From: Streptomyces zinciresistens K42
GTDB taxonomy: Bacteria; Actinomycetota; Actinomycetes; Streptomycetales; Streptomycetaceae
Direction of reading: 5' to 3'
NCBI RefSeq assembly: GCF_000225525.1
Contig: NZ_AGBF01000018.1
Location: 1-64,000 of the forward strand
Length of the DNA stretch: 64,000 nucleotides
Below, piece after piece: positions 32,916 through 40,487 of the stretch (the stretch's first letter is position 1; each line of letters starts with the position of its first letter). The translations under genes were made by a program, and so were the position numbers. The notes beneath the pieces were generated by a model. That model was not told the origin of the DNA. It was given only the letters and a program-made list of their open reading frames with translations, and made no database searches.

Positions 32916-33503
32916 ATGAAGCACGAATACGAGGCGAAGTTCCTGGCCGTCGACGTCGCCGGCCTCCAGAACAAACTGAGCGCCCTCAATGCGGTCCAGG
33001 CATTCCCCCGCACGCTCCTCACCCGCAAGATCTTCGAGAACGACTCCCTCGACGGTGGAGCCTGGATCCGTCTGCGGGACGAGGGCACCCGCTCGACGCT
33101 CACGCTCAAGCAGGTCACCGACGCCACGACGATCGACGGCACCAAGGAGATCGAGACCGAGGTCACCGACCTGCACGCCATGGCCGACATCCTGCGCCGG
33201 GTCGGCCTCACCGAGGTTAGGTACCAGGAGAACTACCGCGAGGAATGGCGCCTGGGCGAAGTCGCCTTCGACTTCGACACCTGGCCGGACCTGCCCACCT
33301 TCCTGGAGATCGAGGGACCCGACGAGGCATCGGTGCGCCAGGCCGCCGCGCTGCTGGACCTCGACTACTCCGAGGCCCGGTTCGGCAGCGTCGACGAGAT
33401 CTACAAGAGCGAGTCCGGCCGCGACATCCTCGCCGAGCCCACGCTCCTGTTCTCCGAAGCCGAGAAGCCGAAGGACGCTTCTCCCACGGCCCAGGACCGT
33501 TGA
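32916..33503 (+). CDS. CYTH-domain protein (class IV adenylate cyclase/triphosphatase fold)
   Basis: 195 residues. The N-terminal signature ExExK is present (HEYEAKF; E4, E6, K8), and further acidic and basic pairs line the tunnel (RKIF, WIRLRDEG, LTLKQV, EIETEV, YREEW, FLEIEGPDE). Members hydrolyse tripolyphosphate, thiamine triphosphate or nucleoside triphosphates, or cyclise ATP. ATG at 32916 follows the methyltransferase stop by 11 bases. It adds another phosphate-handling step to the operon. Confidence 0.88.
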   Translation: MKHEYEAKFLAVDVAGLQNKLSALNAVQAFPRTLLTRKIFENDSLDGGAWIRLRDEGTRSTLTLKQVTDATTIDGTKEIETEVTDLHAMADILRRVGLTEVRYQENYREEWRLGEVAFDFDTWPDLPTFLEIEGPDEASVRQAAALLDLDYSEARFGSVDEIYKSESGRDILAEPTLLFSEAEKPKDASPTAQDR

Positions 33504-33522
33504 ACGGGGAGGGAGACGAGCG

Positions 33523-33897
33523 ATGCTGACGGAAGTCGCCCTACAGCACAGGGTGATCCCCGGGATCGCCGAGTTCGCCCGAGGAGGACTGCCCTCACCG
33601 GCGGCCACCGACGACGGCAACGAGTGGGTCGACGGACCCTGCTGGCTCTACTGCGGACAGCGGTGGACGCGCGTCCTGTGGATCGGCCCCGCCAGAGTCG
33701 CCGGGGCCCAAGCCCCGATGTACGCGTGCGGCGCCTGCATCGGCGCGCTGCAGGAACGGGTCTGGCAATCCTTCTTCAACGAGAACCGCCCGGCCCGCTC
33801 CACCCGGCCGAGCGAATCCGCCGAGGTGGGGCAGTCGGCCTCCGGCAGGAGAACCGGCAGGCATCGGGGCCAGAGCAGGCTCTTCCGCCGTAATTAA
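33523..33897 (+). CDS. small Cys-containing hypothetical protein
   Basis: 124 residues. Two Cys pairs, GPCWLYCGQ and YACGACIGA, could bind zinc. The last 40 residues are Arg/Ser-rich and disordered. The ATG has GGGAGGGA ten bases upstream and follows the CYTH gene by 19 bases, so it is probably the last gene of the operon. No family recognised. Confidence 0.68.
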   Translation: MLTEVALQHRVIPGIAEFARGGLPSPAATDDGNEWVDGPCWLYCGQRWTRVLWIGPARVAGAQAPMYACGACIGALQERVWQSFFNENRPARSTRPSESAEVGQSASGRRTGRHRGQSRLFRRN

Positions 33898-33900
33898 GCC

Positions 33901-33961
33901 CCCGCCCCGGTCACGCTGGTGCCAGCTGTCCCCCGCAGCGAGAGCCCGTGGCCGGGGCGGG
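33901..33961 (+). terminator. probable terminator of the accessory operon
   Basis: 14-base arms (33901-33914 and 33948-33961) with one wobble, enclosing a 33-base loop, just after the small Cys protein. The T-run is missing, which is common in streptomycetes. Confidence 0.5.
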
Positions 33962-34098
33962 TCCTTGGCGTGCGCGCCTTCGACGGAGGCCCCGAGACGA
34001 ACGGCCTGACAACGCAGCGACCGTTTCACTGAGGTTCCCCCGAGATGCGGAGTGTGTTGACAGAAGGTCAGATGGGACTCATGAGAGGAACATCGACC

Positions 34099-34305
34099 AT
34101 GGCCGCCCCCAGAAAGTACTCGCTGGAGTTGCGTGAGCGTGCGGTACGGATGTAAGGCAGCTCCGGTCCCAAGCCGCAGATCAAGAAGCTCGCGGTCGAT
34201 CTCGGCGTGCATCCCGAGGCCCTGCGCGGGTGGATCCGCCAGGCCGAGGCGGACGCCGGCGAGCGCGACGACCGGCTGACCACCGACGAACGCGCTTTGG
34301 GATGA
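34099..34305 (+). pseudogene. IS3-family orfA remnant
   Basis: MAAPRKYSLELRERAVRM is followed by a TAA at 34153-34155. After it the same frame continues GPKPQIKKLAVDLGVHPEAL and LRGWIRQAEADAGERDDRL to a stop at 34305. This is the HTH half of an IS3-type OrfA, with a nonsense mutation and a missing 3' part; no orfB follows. It lies beside tRNA-Lys at the edge of the accessory block. Confidence 0.8.
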
Positions 34306-34473
34306 CGTCCTCTCGCCACCTCTGTTCCTCAGCACCGCGCTCGCCGGGCAGACAGCCTTCACCAGCACATCCGCTCACGCACGACCCCAAAAACGAGTCA
34401 GCGCCCGAGCCGACCGAAGTCGACCCGGACGCTGTGTAGCAGGTCAGAGGGCATATCCCCCGCCTACCGCCGG
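34306..34473. other. intergenic, no gene seen
   Basis: 168 bases between the IS remnant and tRNA-Lys. No ORF, repeat or attachment-site copy of the tRNA 3' end was found. Confidence 0.5.
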
Positions 34474-34546
34474 TAGGCCCTGTGGGACTCGAACCCACAA
34501 CCAATGGATTAAAAGTCCACTGCTCTGCCAATTGAGCTAAGGGCCC
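34474..34546 (-). tRNA. tRNA-Lys (UUU)
   Basis: 73 bases, anticodon loop CTTTTAA. Standard D and T loops (TTGG and TTCGAGT). Lies at the right edge of the accessory block. Confidence 0.95.
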
Positions 34547-34666
34547 AGGCGATGTTGCCACCCCGAGCATAGCTGCACGTGGCCGCCGTTCCGATCGGGT
34601 ATCGGGGTCACGGCCGCGTCGGCCGTGCGGGGCGGTGGCGGGGCCGGGCCGCGCGGGGGACGCGAA

Positions 34667-34695
34667 GGGCCCGTACGACCAAGTCGTACGGGCCC
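34667..34695 (-). terminator. terminator of the DEAD-box helicase gene
   Basis: A 13-base-pair stem with a three-base loop, 42 bases after the stop on the minus strand. Confidence 0.75.
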
Positions 34696-34736
34696 TCGCG
34701 GATGCTCAGCCGGCGCCGGTCACCGACCGGTGTGCG

Positions 34737-36956
34737 TCAGCCGTTGCGCTTCCAGCGCGGCTTGTCGTCGCGGCGGCCGAGGGAGCCGCCGCCGCGGTGC
34801 TCGTCACGGCGGCCGTAGGGACGCTCGTGGCCGCCGGAGCGGAAGCCCGGACGGTCGTCACGGCGCTCGCGGTTGAAGGGCCGGTCGCTGCCCCGGTGAC
34901 CGCCGCGCTCGTCGCGGCGCTCGAACGAACGGCCGCCACGGTCACCCCGGTCGTCACGACGGAAACCGCCCCGGTCGCCACGGTCGTCACGACGCTCGAA
35001 CGAACGGCCACCGCCGTCGTCACGACGCTCGAAGGTACGGCCACCCCTGTCGTCACGACGCTCGAACGAACGGCCGCCACGGTCACCCCGGTCGTCACGA
35101 CGGAAACCGCCCCGGTCGCCACGGTCGTCACGACGCTCGAACGAACGGCCACCGCCGTCGTCACGACGCTCGAAGGTACGGCCACCCCTGTCGTCACGAC
35201 GCTCGAACGAACGGCCGCCACGGTCACCCCGGTCATCACGACGGAAACCGCCCCGGTCGCCACGGTCGTCACGACGCTCGAAGCCACGGTCGCGGTCGCG
35301 GTTGAACCCACCCCGGTCGCCCCGGTCGTCGCGGCGGAAGCCGCCCCGGTCGCCGTCACGGTCCCGGCGCTCGAAACCGCGGTCGCGGTCACGGTCGCGC
35401 TGGAACCCGCCACGGTCGCCCCGGTCGCCACGGTCGCCCTGGTCGGCGGCCTGCGCCGCCGCCTGCTCCGGCACCGCCGCCTCGACCGGCTCGGCCGACT
35501 CCGCCGCCTGTGCCTCGGCCACCGCGGTCTCGGGGTCCTCGCCCCGCTCGCGCGCCACCCGGGCGACGAGCCGGTCGGCGTCCTCGCGCAGCTCCACGGC
35601 ACGGCGCTGCGCCCGCTCCAGCTGCTTGGTGAGCTGGGCGACCTCGCGCTCGGCCTGCTGAGCGGCGTTGCCCGCCGACTCCGCCTGCACCTCGGTCATC
35701 GAGCGGGCGCCGGTGATCTCGGCGACCTCCGGGTCGAAGGCGGCGCCGCCCTGGATGATGTGGCGCGAGGCGTCGACGCCCGCGTCCTCCATCAGCCGGA
35801 AGATCTGGCGCCGCTGGTGCGGCAGCGACAGGGAGACGACCGTGCCGGTGCGGCCCGCGCGCGCGGTGCGACCGGCCCGGTGCAGGTAGTCCTTGTGGTC
35901 GCCGGCCGGGTCCACGTTCAGCACCAGGTCGATGCCGTCGACGTGGATGCCGCGGGCCGCGACGTCGGTGGCGACCAGGACGTTGACGTACCCGTCCTTG
36001 AAGTCCGCGAGGGTGCGGGTGCGCGCGCCCTGCGTCATGCCGCCGTGCAGCGCGTCGGCCTTCGCGCCCGCGTCCCGCAGCTGCTCGGCGACGCGGTCGG
36101 CGCCCAGCTGGGTGCGCACGAAGATGATGGTGCGGCCCTTGCGCGAGGCGATCGCGGCGGTGACCGGTGCCTTGTCCTTCGGCTTCACGATCAGGATGTG
36201 GTGCGACATGGTCGTCACGGCGCCCTGCGCGGCGTCGACCTCGTGCAGGACCGGCTCGTTCAGGTAGCGGTCGACGAGGGTCTTGATCTCGTTCTCCATG
36301 GTCGCGGAGAAGAGCATGCGCTGACCGCCGGCCGGGACCTGGTCGAGCAGTTCGGTGACCTCGGGCAGGAAGCCCAGGTCGGACATCTGGTCGGCCTCGT
36401 CGAGGACGGCGACCTCGACGTCCTGCAGCGAGCAGGCGCCGCGGTTGATGATGTCGCGCAGCCGGCCCGGGGTGGCCACCAGCACGTCGACGCCCCGCTC
36501 CAGGGCGTAGATCTGGTTGCCCATCGAGGTGCCGCCGCAGACGACCTTCATCTTCAGGCCGAGCTGGTCGCCGTAGGGCTGGAGGGCGTCCGCGACCTGC
36601 ATCGCGAGCTCGCGGGTCGGCGTGAGGATGACCGCGCGCGGGCGGTGCTTCTCGGTCCGGCCGCCGGACAGCCGCGCGAGCGCCGGCAGACCGAACGACA
36701 GGGTCTTGCCGGAGCCGGTGCGGCCGCGGCCCAGGATGTCCTTGCCGGCCAGGGCGTCCGGGATGGTCGCGGCCTGGATCGGGAAGGGGGTGGTCACGCC
36801 GTTCTGCGCGAGCTTGCGCACGACGGCCTCGGGGAGGCCGAGGTCGCCGAAGGTGGCCTCCGCGGGGGCCTCGGCCGTCTCGGTCACCACGGCCGTCTCG
36901 TCGGTCGCCTCGTCGTTCGAGGGCACGACGGCGTGATCAGTACTGGAAATGGACAT
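34737..36956 (-). CDS. DEAD-box RNA helicase with long RGG-like tail
   Basis: 739 residues. The core (50-420) has the Q-motif FPIQAATI, motif I GRGRTGSGKT, motif II VLDEADQM, motif III SATMENE and motif VI HRAGRTARAG, so it is an ATP-dependent RNA helicase of the DeaD/CsdA kind used in cold response, ribosome assembly or mRNA decay. From about 520 a Gly/Arg/Asp/Phe-rich tail starts and from about 565 it is repetitive (RSFERRDDRGG, FRRDDRGDRGG). That part is encoded by a 141-base tandem repeat. The ATG at 36956 is the start of the family match; the frame upstream is not conserved. Confidence 0.92.
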   Translation of the reverse strand: MSISSTDHAVVPSNDEATDETAVVTETAEAPAEATFGDLGLPEAVVRKLAQNGVTTPFPIQAATIPDALAGKDILGRGRTGSGKTLSFGLPALARLSGGRTEKHRPRAVILTPTRELAMQVADALQPYGDQLGLKMKVVCGGTSMGNQIYALERGVDVLVATPGRLRDIINRGACSLQDVEVAVLDEADQMSDLGFLPEVTELLDQVPAGGQRMLFSATMENEIKTLVDRYLNEPVLHEVDAAQGAVTTMSHHILIVKPKDKAPVTAAIASRKGRTIIFVRTQLGADRVAEQLRDAGAKADALHGGMTQGARTRTLADFKDGYVNVLVATDVAARGIHVDGIDLVLNVDPAGDHKDYLHRAGRTARAGRTGTVVSLSLPHQRRQIFRLMEDAGVDASRHIIQGGAAFDPEVAEITGARSMTEVQAESAGNAAQQAEREVAQLTKQLERAQRRAVELREDADRLVARVARERGEDPETAVAEAQAAESAEPVEAAVPEQAAAQAADQGDRGDRGDRGGFQRDRDRDRGFERRDRDGDRGGFRRDDRGDRGGFNRDRDRGFERRDDRGDRGGFRRDDRGDRGGRSFERRDDRGGRTFERRDDGGGRSFERRDDRGDRGGFRRDDRGDRGGRSFERRDDRGGRTFERRDDGGGRSFERRDDRGDRGGFRRDDRGDRGGRSFERRDERGGHRGSDRPFNRERRDDRPGFRSGGHERPYGRRDEHRGGGSLGRRDDKPRWKRNG
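34930..35282. repeat. 141-base in-frame tandem repeat, 2.5 units
   Basis: Units begin at 34930, 35071 and 35212, nearly identical, each coding for 47 residues of the helicase tail. The third is cut short after 71 bases. The multiple-of-three length keeps the frame when copy number changes. Confidence 0.93.
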
Positions 36957-37287
36957 GCGTATGCGAAACCTTCCGGAGTCTCGTCGGCACGCGCCCGTCA
37001 ACTCCGTGATTCGCAATACGACCGCCTCAATGCGGTCAGCCACGGCAAGGGAGAGAACGCGCCACACGGCGCGCTCTGCGTTGGCGCCGGGCAAATGGGA
37101 TCAAACGATCTACCACCATACGCACCCCAGGCCCCCCAAGGCAAACCGGCCGCCTCCCCTGTAGGCAACGTCACTTCCCACCCCGTCCCGACGGGGTGGC
37201 CCCGCCCCTCCCGACAGCCCGCCCCGCCGGTGATCACGCGGCCCTCACCCTCCCGGTGGCCCCGGCCCCGCCGCCTCCCCGCGGCCC
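36957..37287. other. upstream region of the helicase gene
   Basis: 331 bases between the helicase start and the end of the lipoprotein gene. No gene seen. A long leader is common for cold-inducible DEAD-box helicases; the CCGCCTCAATGCGG inverted repeat at 37022-37035 may be part of it. Confidence 0.4.
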
Positions 37288-37818
37288 TCACCCCGCCGGT
37301 GACCCCGCCGCCGGCGCGGGCTCGCGCTCGCCCAGCTGCGGCCCCGCCTCCCCGTGCGCGGACGACGACGGCTCGGCCGTGGGCGTCTGCGTGGGCGTCG
37401 GCGGCTGCTCGGTCGGCGTCGGCTGGGGCTCCGCCGGCCGGGTGGGCGTCGGCTCGGCCGTCCGGGTGGGACCGGGCTTCGGCGTCCCGCCGGGGTTCTG
37501 CGGCCGGCCCGGCGCGGACGCGCTCGCCCCGGCCGAGGCGGCGGCCGAGGGCGACGCCGACGCGTCGGCGTCCTTCCCGTCCTTGCCGTCGCCCTTCTTC
37601 TTCCCGTGCTTGCCGCCGGCTTCCGTGTGCGGTCCGTGGCCCACGCCGCCGCCCGAGGACGCGGGGCCGCCGTCCGGGGCCTCGCCGGCGCGCTGACCGG
37701 CGGACCGCGACGGCTTCGCGCCCCCGCCGTCGTCGTCGCCGACGCTCATGCAGCCGGCGGCGGCCGCCACGGCCACGACCGTGGCGGCCAGACGGACGGG
37801 TACGTACAAGGGGCGCAC
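37288..37818 (-). CDS. Pro/Thr-rich lipoprotein-like protein
   Basis: 176 residues. A signal peptide (RLAATVVAVAAAAGC) ends in an AAGC lipobox-like site at about residue 23. The rest is low-complexity, charged Gly/Lys/Asp, then Pro/Thr/Ser-rich repeats, and has no domain. GTG at 37818 is chosen for GGAGG eight bases upstream. It is probably surface-exposed with a linker-like role. Confidence 0.68.
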   Translation of the reverse strand: MRPLYVPVRLAATVVAVAAAAGCMSVGDDDGGGAKPSRSAGQRAGEAPDGGPASSGGGVGHGPHTEAGGKHGKKKGDGKDGKDADASASPSAAASAGASASAPGRPQNPGGTPKPGPTRTAEPTPTRPAEPQPTPTEQPPTPTQTPTAEPSSSAHGEAGPQLGEREPAPAAGSPAG

Positions 37819-37964
37819 GGGAGCCACCTCCAGTTGGGGTCCCCTGCCCAGGCGCGGCCGTGCGCCGGGGGGAAGGGCGAAGAAGTCAACCTGCCCAACT
37901 CCCGCCGCCCGCAAGAGGACACGCGCCGCGGGACACGGTCCGGCCACGCCCCGCCCGGCCCCGC

Positions 37965-38315
37965 TCAGCCGTAGCCGAGCGCGTGCAGCCGCTCGTCGTC
38001 GATCCCGAAGTGGTGCGCGATCTCGTGCACCACCGTCACCTCGGTCTCCTCGACGACCTCCTCGCGCGAGGCGCACATCCGCAGCGTCGGCCCGCGGTAG
38101 ACCGTGATCCGGTCCGGCAGCACCCCCGCGTACCACTCGCCGCGCTCCGTCAGCGGGGTGCCCTCGTACAGCCCGAGCAGTTCGGGGTCGTCGGCGGGCG
38201 GTTCGTCCTCCACGAACACCGCGACGTTGTCCATCAGGCGGGTCAGTTCCGGCGGGATCCGGTCCAGCGCCTCGGCCACCAGTTCCTCGAACTCCTCGCG
38301 CGTCATCTCCAGCAC
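37965..38315 (-). CDS. small zincin-like metallopeptidase
   Basis: 116 residues with HEIAHHFGIDDERLHALGYG at the C-terminus, the HExxHxxGxxD pattern of the PF06262-type minigluzincin family. Residues 1-50 (REEFEELVAEALDRIPPEL) match the family N-terminus. Cytoplasmic, substrate unknown. The GTG at 38315 or ATG at 38306 may be the start. Confidence 0.85.
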   Translation of the reverse strand: MLEMTREEFEELVAEALDRIPPELTRLMDNVAVFVEDEPPADDPELLGLYEGTPLTERGEWYAGVLPDRITVYRGPTLRMCASREEVVEETEVTVVHEIAHHFGIDDERLHALGYG

Positions 38316-38397
38316 CCGCCCATTGTCGGGCACGGCACCGCCGCGCGACCGCGAACGGCCCCGCATATCCGCCCGCCCACTTGGGCATACGGGACCA

Positions 38398-39960
38398 ATG
38401 GCCCGCGTCCCCGCCGCAGTCCTGAACGTCACCGGACGTCTTTCCAGGGCCGTGCGCGCCCCCGTCCCCCGCCGTGCGCGCGGCCGGGCGCGGCCGCTGC
38501 CCGCGCCCGGCCCCCGCTCCCGCCCCTGGGCGCGCGCCCTGGGCCTGGTCGCGGTCGTCCTCGTCGGCGCGTGGCTGGGCCTGCTGGTCGTCGGCAACGT
38601 CCGGGTCCCGGTGGGCCCCATGAACACGACGATGACGCTGCGCCCCTCCTTCACCGGCGGCACGAAGATCAACGTCTCCCCGCTCGGCGCGCTCCAGCTC
38701 GACAGCCACACCGCCCCCGTCCGCCTGGACGTCAACGTCGACCAGCTCGACCCCGAGCGCGCCCAGGCCCTCGTCGACCGCCCCGAGCGGCTCTCCGGGC
38801 TCCAGGACGAGGTCGCCTCGGACGTCTCCCACGGCGCCCGCGACCTGGCCCTGCGCAGCTGTGTCGCGGTCGTCACCGGCGCCACCGCCCTCGGCCTCGC
38901 CGTCTACCGGCGCCCGCGCCGCGCCCTCGCGGCGGGCGGCCTCGCCCTGGCCCTGCTCGCGGCGTCGGGCGGCACCGCGTACGCCACCTGGAACCCGGAG
39001 TCGGTCCTGGAGCCGAAGTTCTCGGGCCTGCTGACCTCGGCCCCGTCCCTGGTCGGCAACGCGCGCAGCATCGTGACCGAGTTCGACGTCTACCAGAAGG
39101 AGCTGGCCCGCCTGGTCACCAACGTGACCAAGCTCTACGACGCCACCTCCACGCTCCCCGCGTACGCCCCGGACCCGAGCACCATCCGCGTCCTCCAGGT
39201 GTCCGACATCCATCTCAACCCGGCGAGCTGGAAGATCATCGCCTCGCTCGTCCGGCAGTACAAGGTGGACGTGATCGTCGACACCGGCGACACCATGGAC
39301 CACGGCTCCACCGCCGAGAACGGCTTCCTGGACCCGATCGAGGACCTCGGGGCGCCCTACGTCTGGGTGCGCGGCAACCACGACTCGCAGGCCACCCAGC
39401 GCTACATCCGGGGCCTGAAGAACGTCCACGTCCTCGACGACGGCAGGGCGAAGACGATCGCGGGCCTGCGCTTCGCGGGCATCGGCGACCCCCAGTTCAC
39501 CCCGAACCGCTCCCGGCCCGCGGGCGGTGACGCCGCCAACGAGATCGCCGGCGCCCGCCTGGCCTCGGCGCTGCGCGACCAGAAGGCCGCCGGGACCCCC
39601 GTCGACGTGGCCGTCGCCCACGAACCCGCGGCCGTGTCCCGGACCGACGGCGAGGTCCCGCTGGCCCTGGCCGGGCACTTCCACCGCCAGCGCACGGAGG
39701 TCATGAAGTACGGCACCCGCCTGCGTCTGGAGGGCTCCACCGGCGGCAGCGGTCTGCGGGCGGTGGAGGGCGCGAAGCCCGACCCCATCCAGACGTCGGT
39801 GCTCTACTTCGACCGCGACAGCCGCCGCCTCCAGGCGTGGGACGAGATCGAGCTCGGCGGCCTCGGCCTGACCACGGCGGAGGTGCGGCGCAACCTGGTC
39901 GAGGAGAACCAGCCGGGCGCCCCCGCGGGGGGCACGATGTCGCCGAGCCCCGGCCGGTAA
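38398..39960 (+). CDS. membrane metallophosphoesterase
   Basis: 520 residues. Two hydrophobic segments (ALGLVAVVLVGAWLGLLVV and ALAAGGLALALLAASG) bracket an extracytoplasmic region. The C-terminal calcineurin-type domain has VSDIHLNPASW, VDTGDTMDHG, VRGNHDSQAT, AHEP and GHFHRQR, i.e. the DxH, GD, GNHD, H and GHxH metal ligands. The substrate is unknown. The ATG at 38398 is divergent from the metallopeptidase with an 82-base gap. Confidence 0.9.
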   Translation: MARVPAAVLNVTGRLSRAVRAPVPRRARGRARPLPAPGPRSRPWARALGLVAVVLVGAWLGLLVVGNVRVPVGPMNTTMTLRPSFTGGTKINVSPLGALQLDSHTAPVRLDVNVDQLDPERAQALVDRPERLSGLQDEVASDVSHGARDLALRSCVAVVTGATALGLAVYRRPRRALAAGGLALALLAASGGTAYATWNPESVLEPKFSGLLTSAPSLVGNARSIVTEFDVYQKELARLVTNVTKLYDATSTLPAYAPDPSTIRVLQVSDIHLNPASWKIIASLVRQYKVDVIVDTGDTMDHGSTAENGFLDPIEDLGAPYVWVRGNHDSQATQRYIRGLKNVHVLDDGRAKTIAGLRFAGIGDPQFTPNRSRPAGGDAANEIAGARLASALRDQKAAGTPVDVAVAHEPAAVSRTDGEVPLALAGHFHRQRTEVMKYGTRLRLEGSTGGSGLRAVEGAKPDPIQTSVLYFDRDSRRLQAWDEIELGGLGLTTAEVRRNLVEENQPGAPAGGTMSPSPGR

Positions 39961-40040
39961 ACCGTTTTGGCGATACCTCCCGACATCCCATATGCTTCTC
40001 ACGTCCCCGACGCGCTGAGAAGCGCCCAGGCGGGCCGATA

Positions 40041-40113
40041 GCCCTCATCGTCTAGCGGCCTAGGACGCCGCCCTTTCAAGGCGGTAGCACGGGTTCGAAT
40101 CCCGTTGGGGGCA
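40041..40113 (+). tRNA. tRNA-Glu (UUC)
   Basis: 73 bases; anticodon loop CTTTCAA. First of a Glu-Asp-Phe cluster. Confidence 0.95.
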
Positions 40114-40150
40114 CGCAGTACGGTGTGCAACACTGTTGCACGCAACGCAA

Positions 40151-40225
40151 GGTCCTGTGGAGCAGTTTGGAGTGCTCGCCACCCTGTCAAGGTGGAGGCC
40201 GCGGGTTCAAATCCCGTCAGGACCG
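40151..40225 (+). tRNA. tRNA-Asp (GUC), copy 1
   Basis: 75 bases; anticodon loop CTGTCAA, discriminator G. Identical to the gene at 44559-44633. Confidence 0.95.
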
Positions 40226-40250
40226 CAGTGAGGTCTTCCGAGACTCTCAC

Positions 40251-40324
40251 GGCTGGGTAGCTCAGTTGGTACGAGCGATCGCCTGAAAAGCGATAGGTCG
40301 CCGGTTCGACCCCGGCCCCAGCCA
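40251..40324 (+). tRNA. tRNA-Phe (GAA)
   Basis: 74 bases; anticodon loop CTGAAAA. Third gene of the cluster. Confidence 0.95.
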
Positions 40325-40330
40325 CACCGG

Positions 40331-40364
40331 GAGAACCCCCGTCGAGCGATCGGCGGGGGTTCTC
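40331..40364 (+). terminator. terminator of the tRNA Glu-Asp-Phe cluster
   Basis: A hairpin with GAGAACCCCCG / CGGGGGTTCTC arms, six bases after tRNA-Phe. Confidence 0.85.
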
Positions 40365-40487
40365 GCATGTCCGGGCACGCTTCAGGCCGCACGGCAGGCC
40401 GCGCTTCCGGCGGTGTCCGGACCTCCCCGACCGCGCCGACAAAAGCGTTCGCCACGGATTTCGGCGGGATGAGATCCTGGACCGCGT

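Noticed and set aside
30788..33897. RiPP cluster based on the radical SAM gene
   Set aside because: No short precursor-like ORF with a core peptide, RRE domain or SPASM-type seven-Cys tail is present; only two late Cys occur in the radical SAM protein.
34306..34473. Possible attachment-site copy of the tRNA-Lys 3' end
   Set aside because: I searched by eye for TGTGGGACTCGAACCCACA elsewhere in the block and did not see it.
27850..34546. Integrative element (AICE or phage) between tRNA-fMet and tRNA-Lys
   Set aside because: No integrase, excisionase, FtsK/Tra or phage gene, and no direct repeat of a tRNA 3' end was found inside the block.
34930..35282. CRISPR-like spaced repeats
   Set aside because: Units are 141 bases, adjoining and coding in frame for the helicase tail. 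There are no spacers or cas genes.
34635..39530. A 1631-codon open frame on the plus strand
   Set aside because: It is antisense to the DEAD-box helicase and runs through the zincin and into the metallophosphoesterase in another frame. Repetitive Val/Thr residues come from the helicase repeats.
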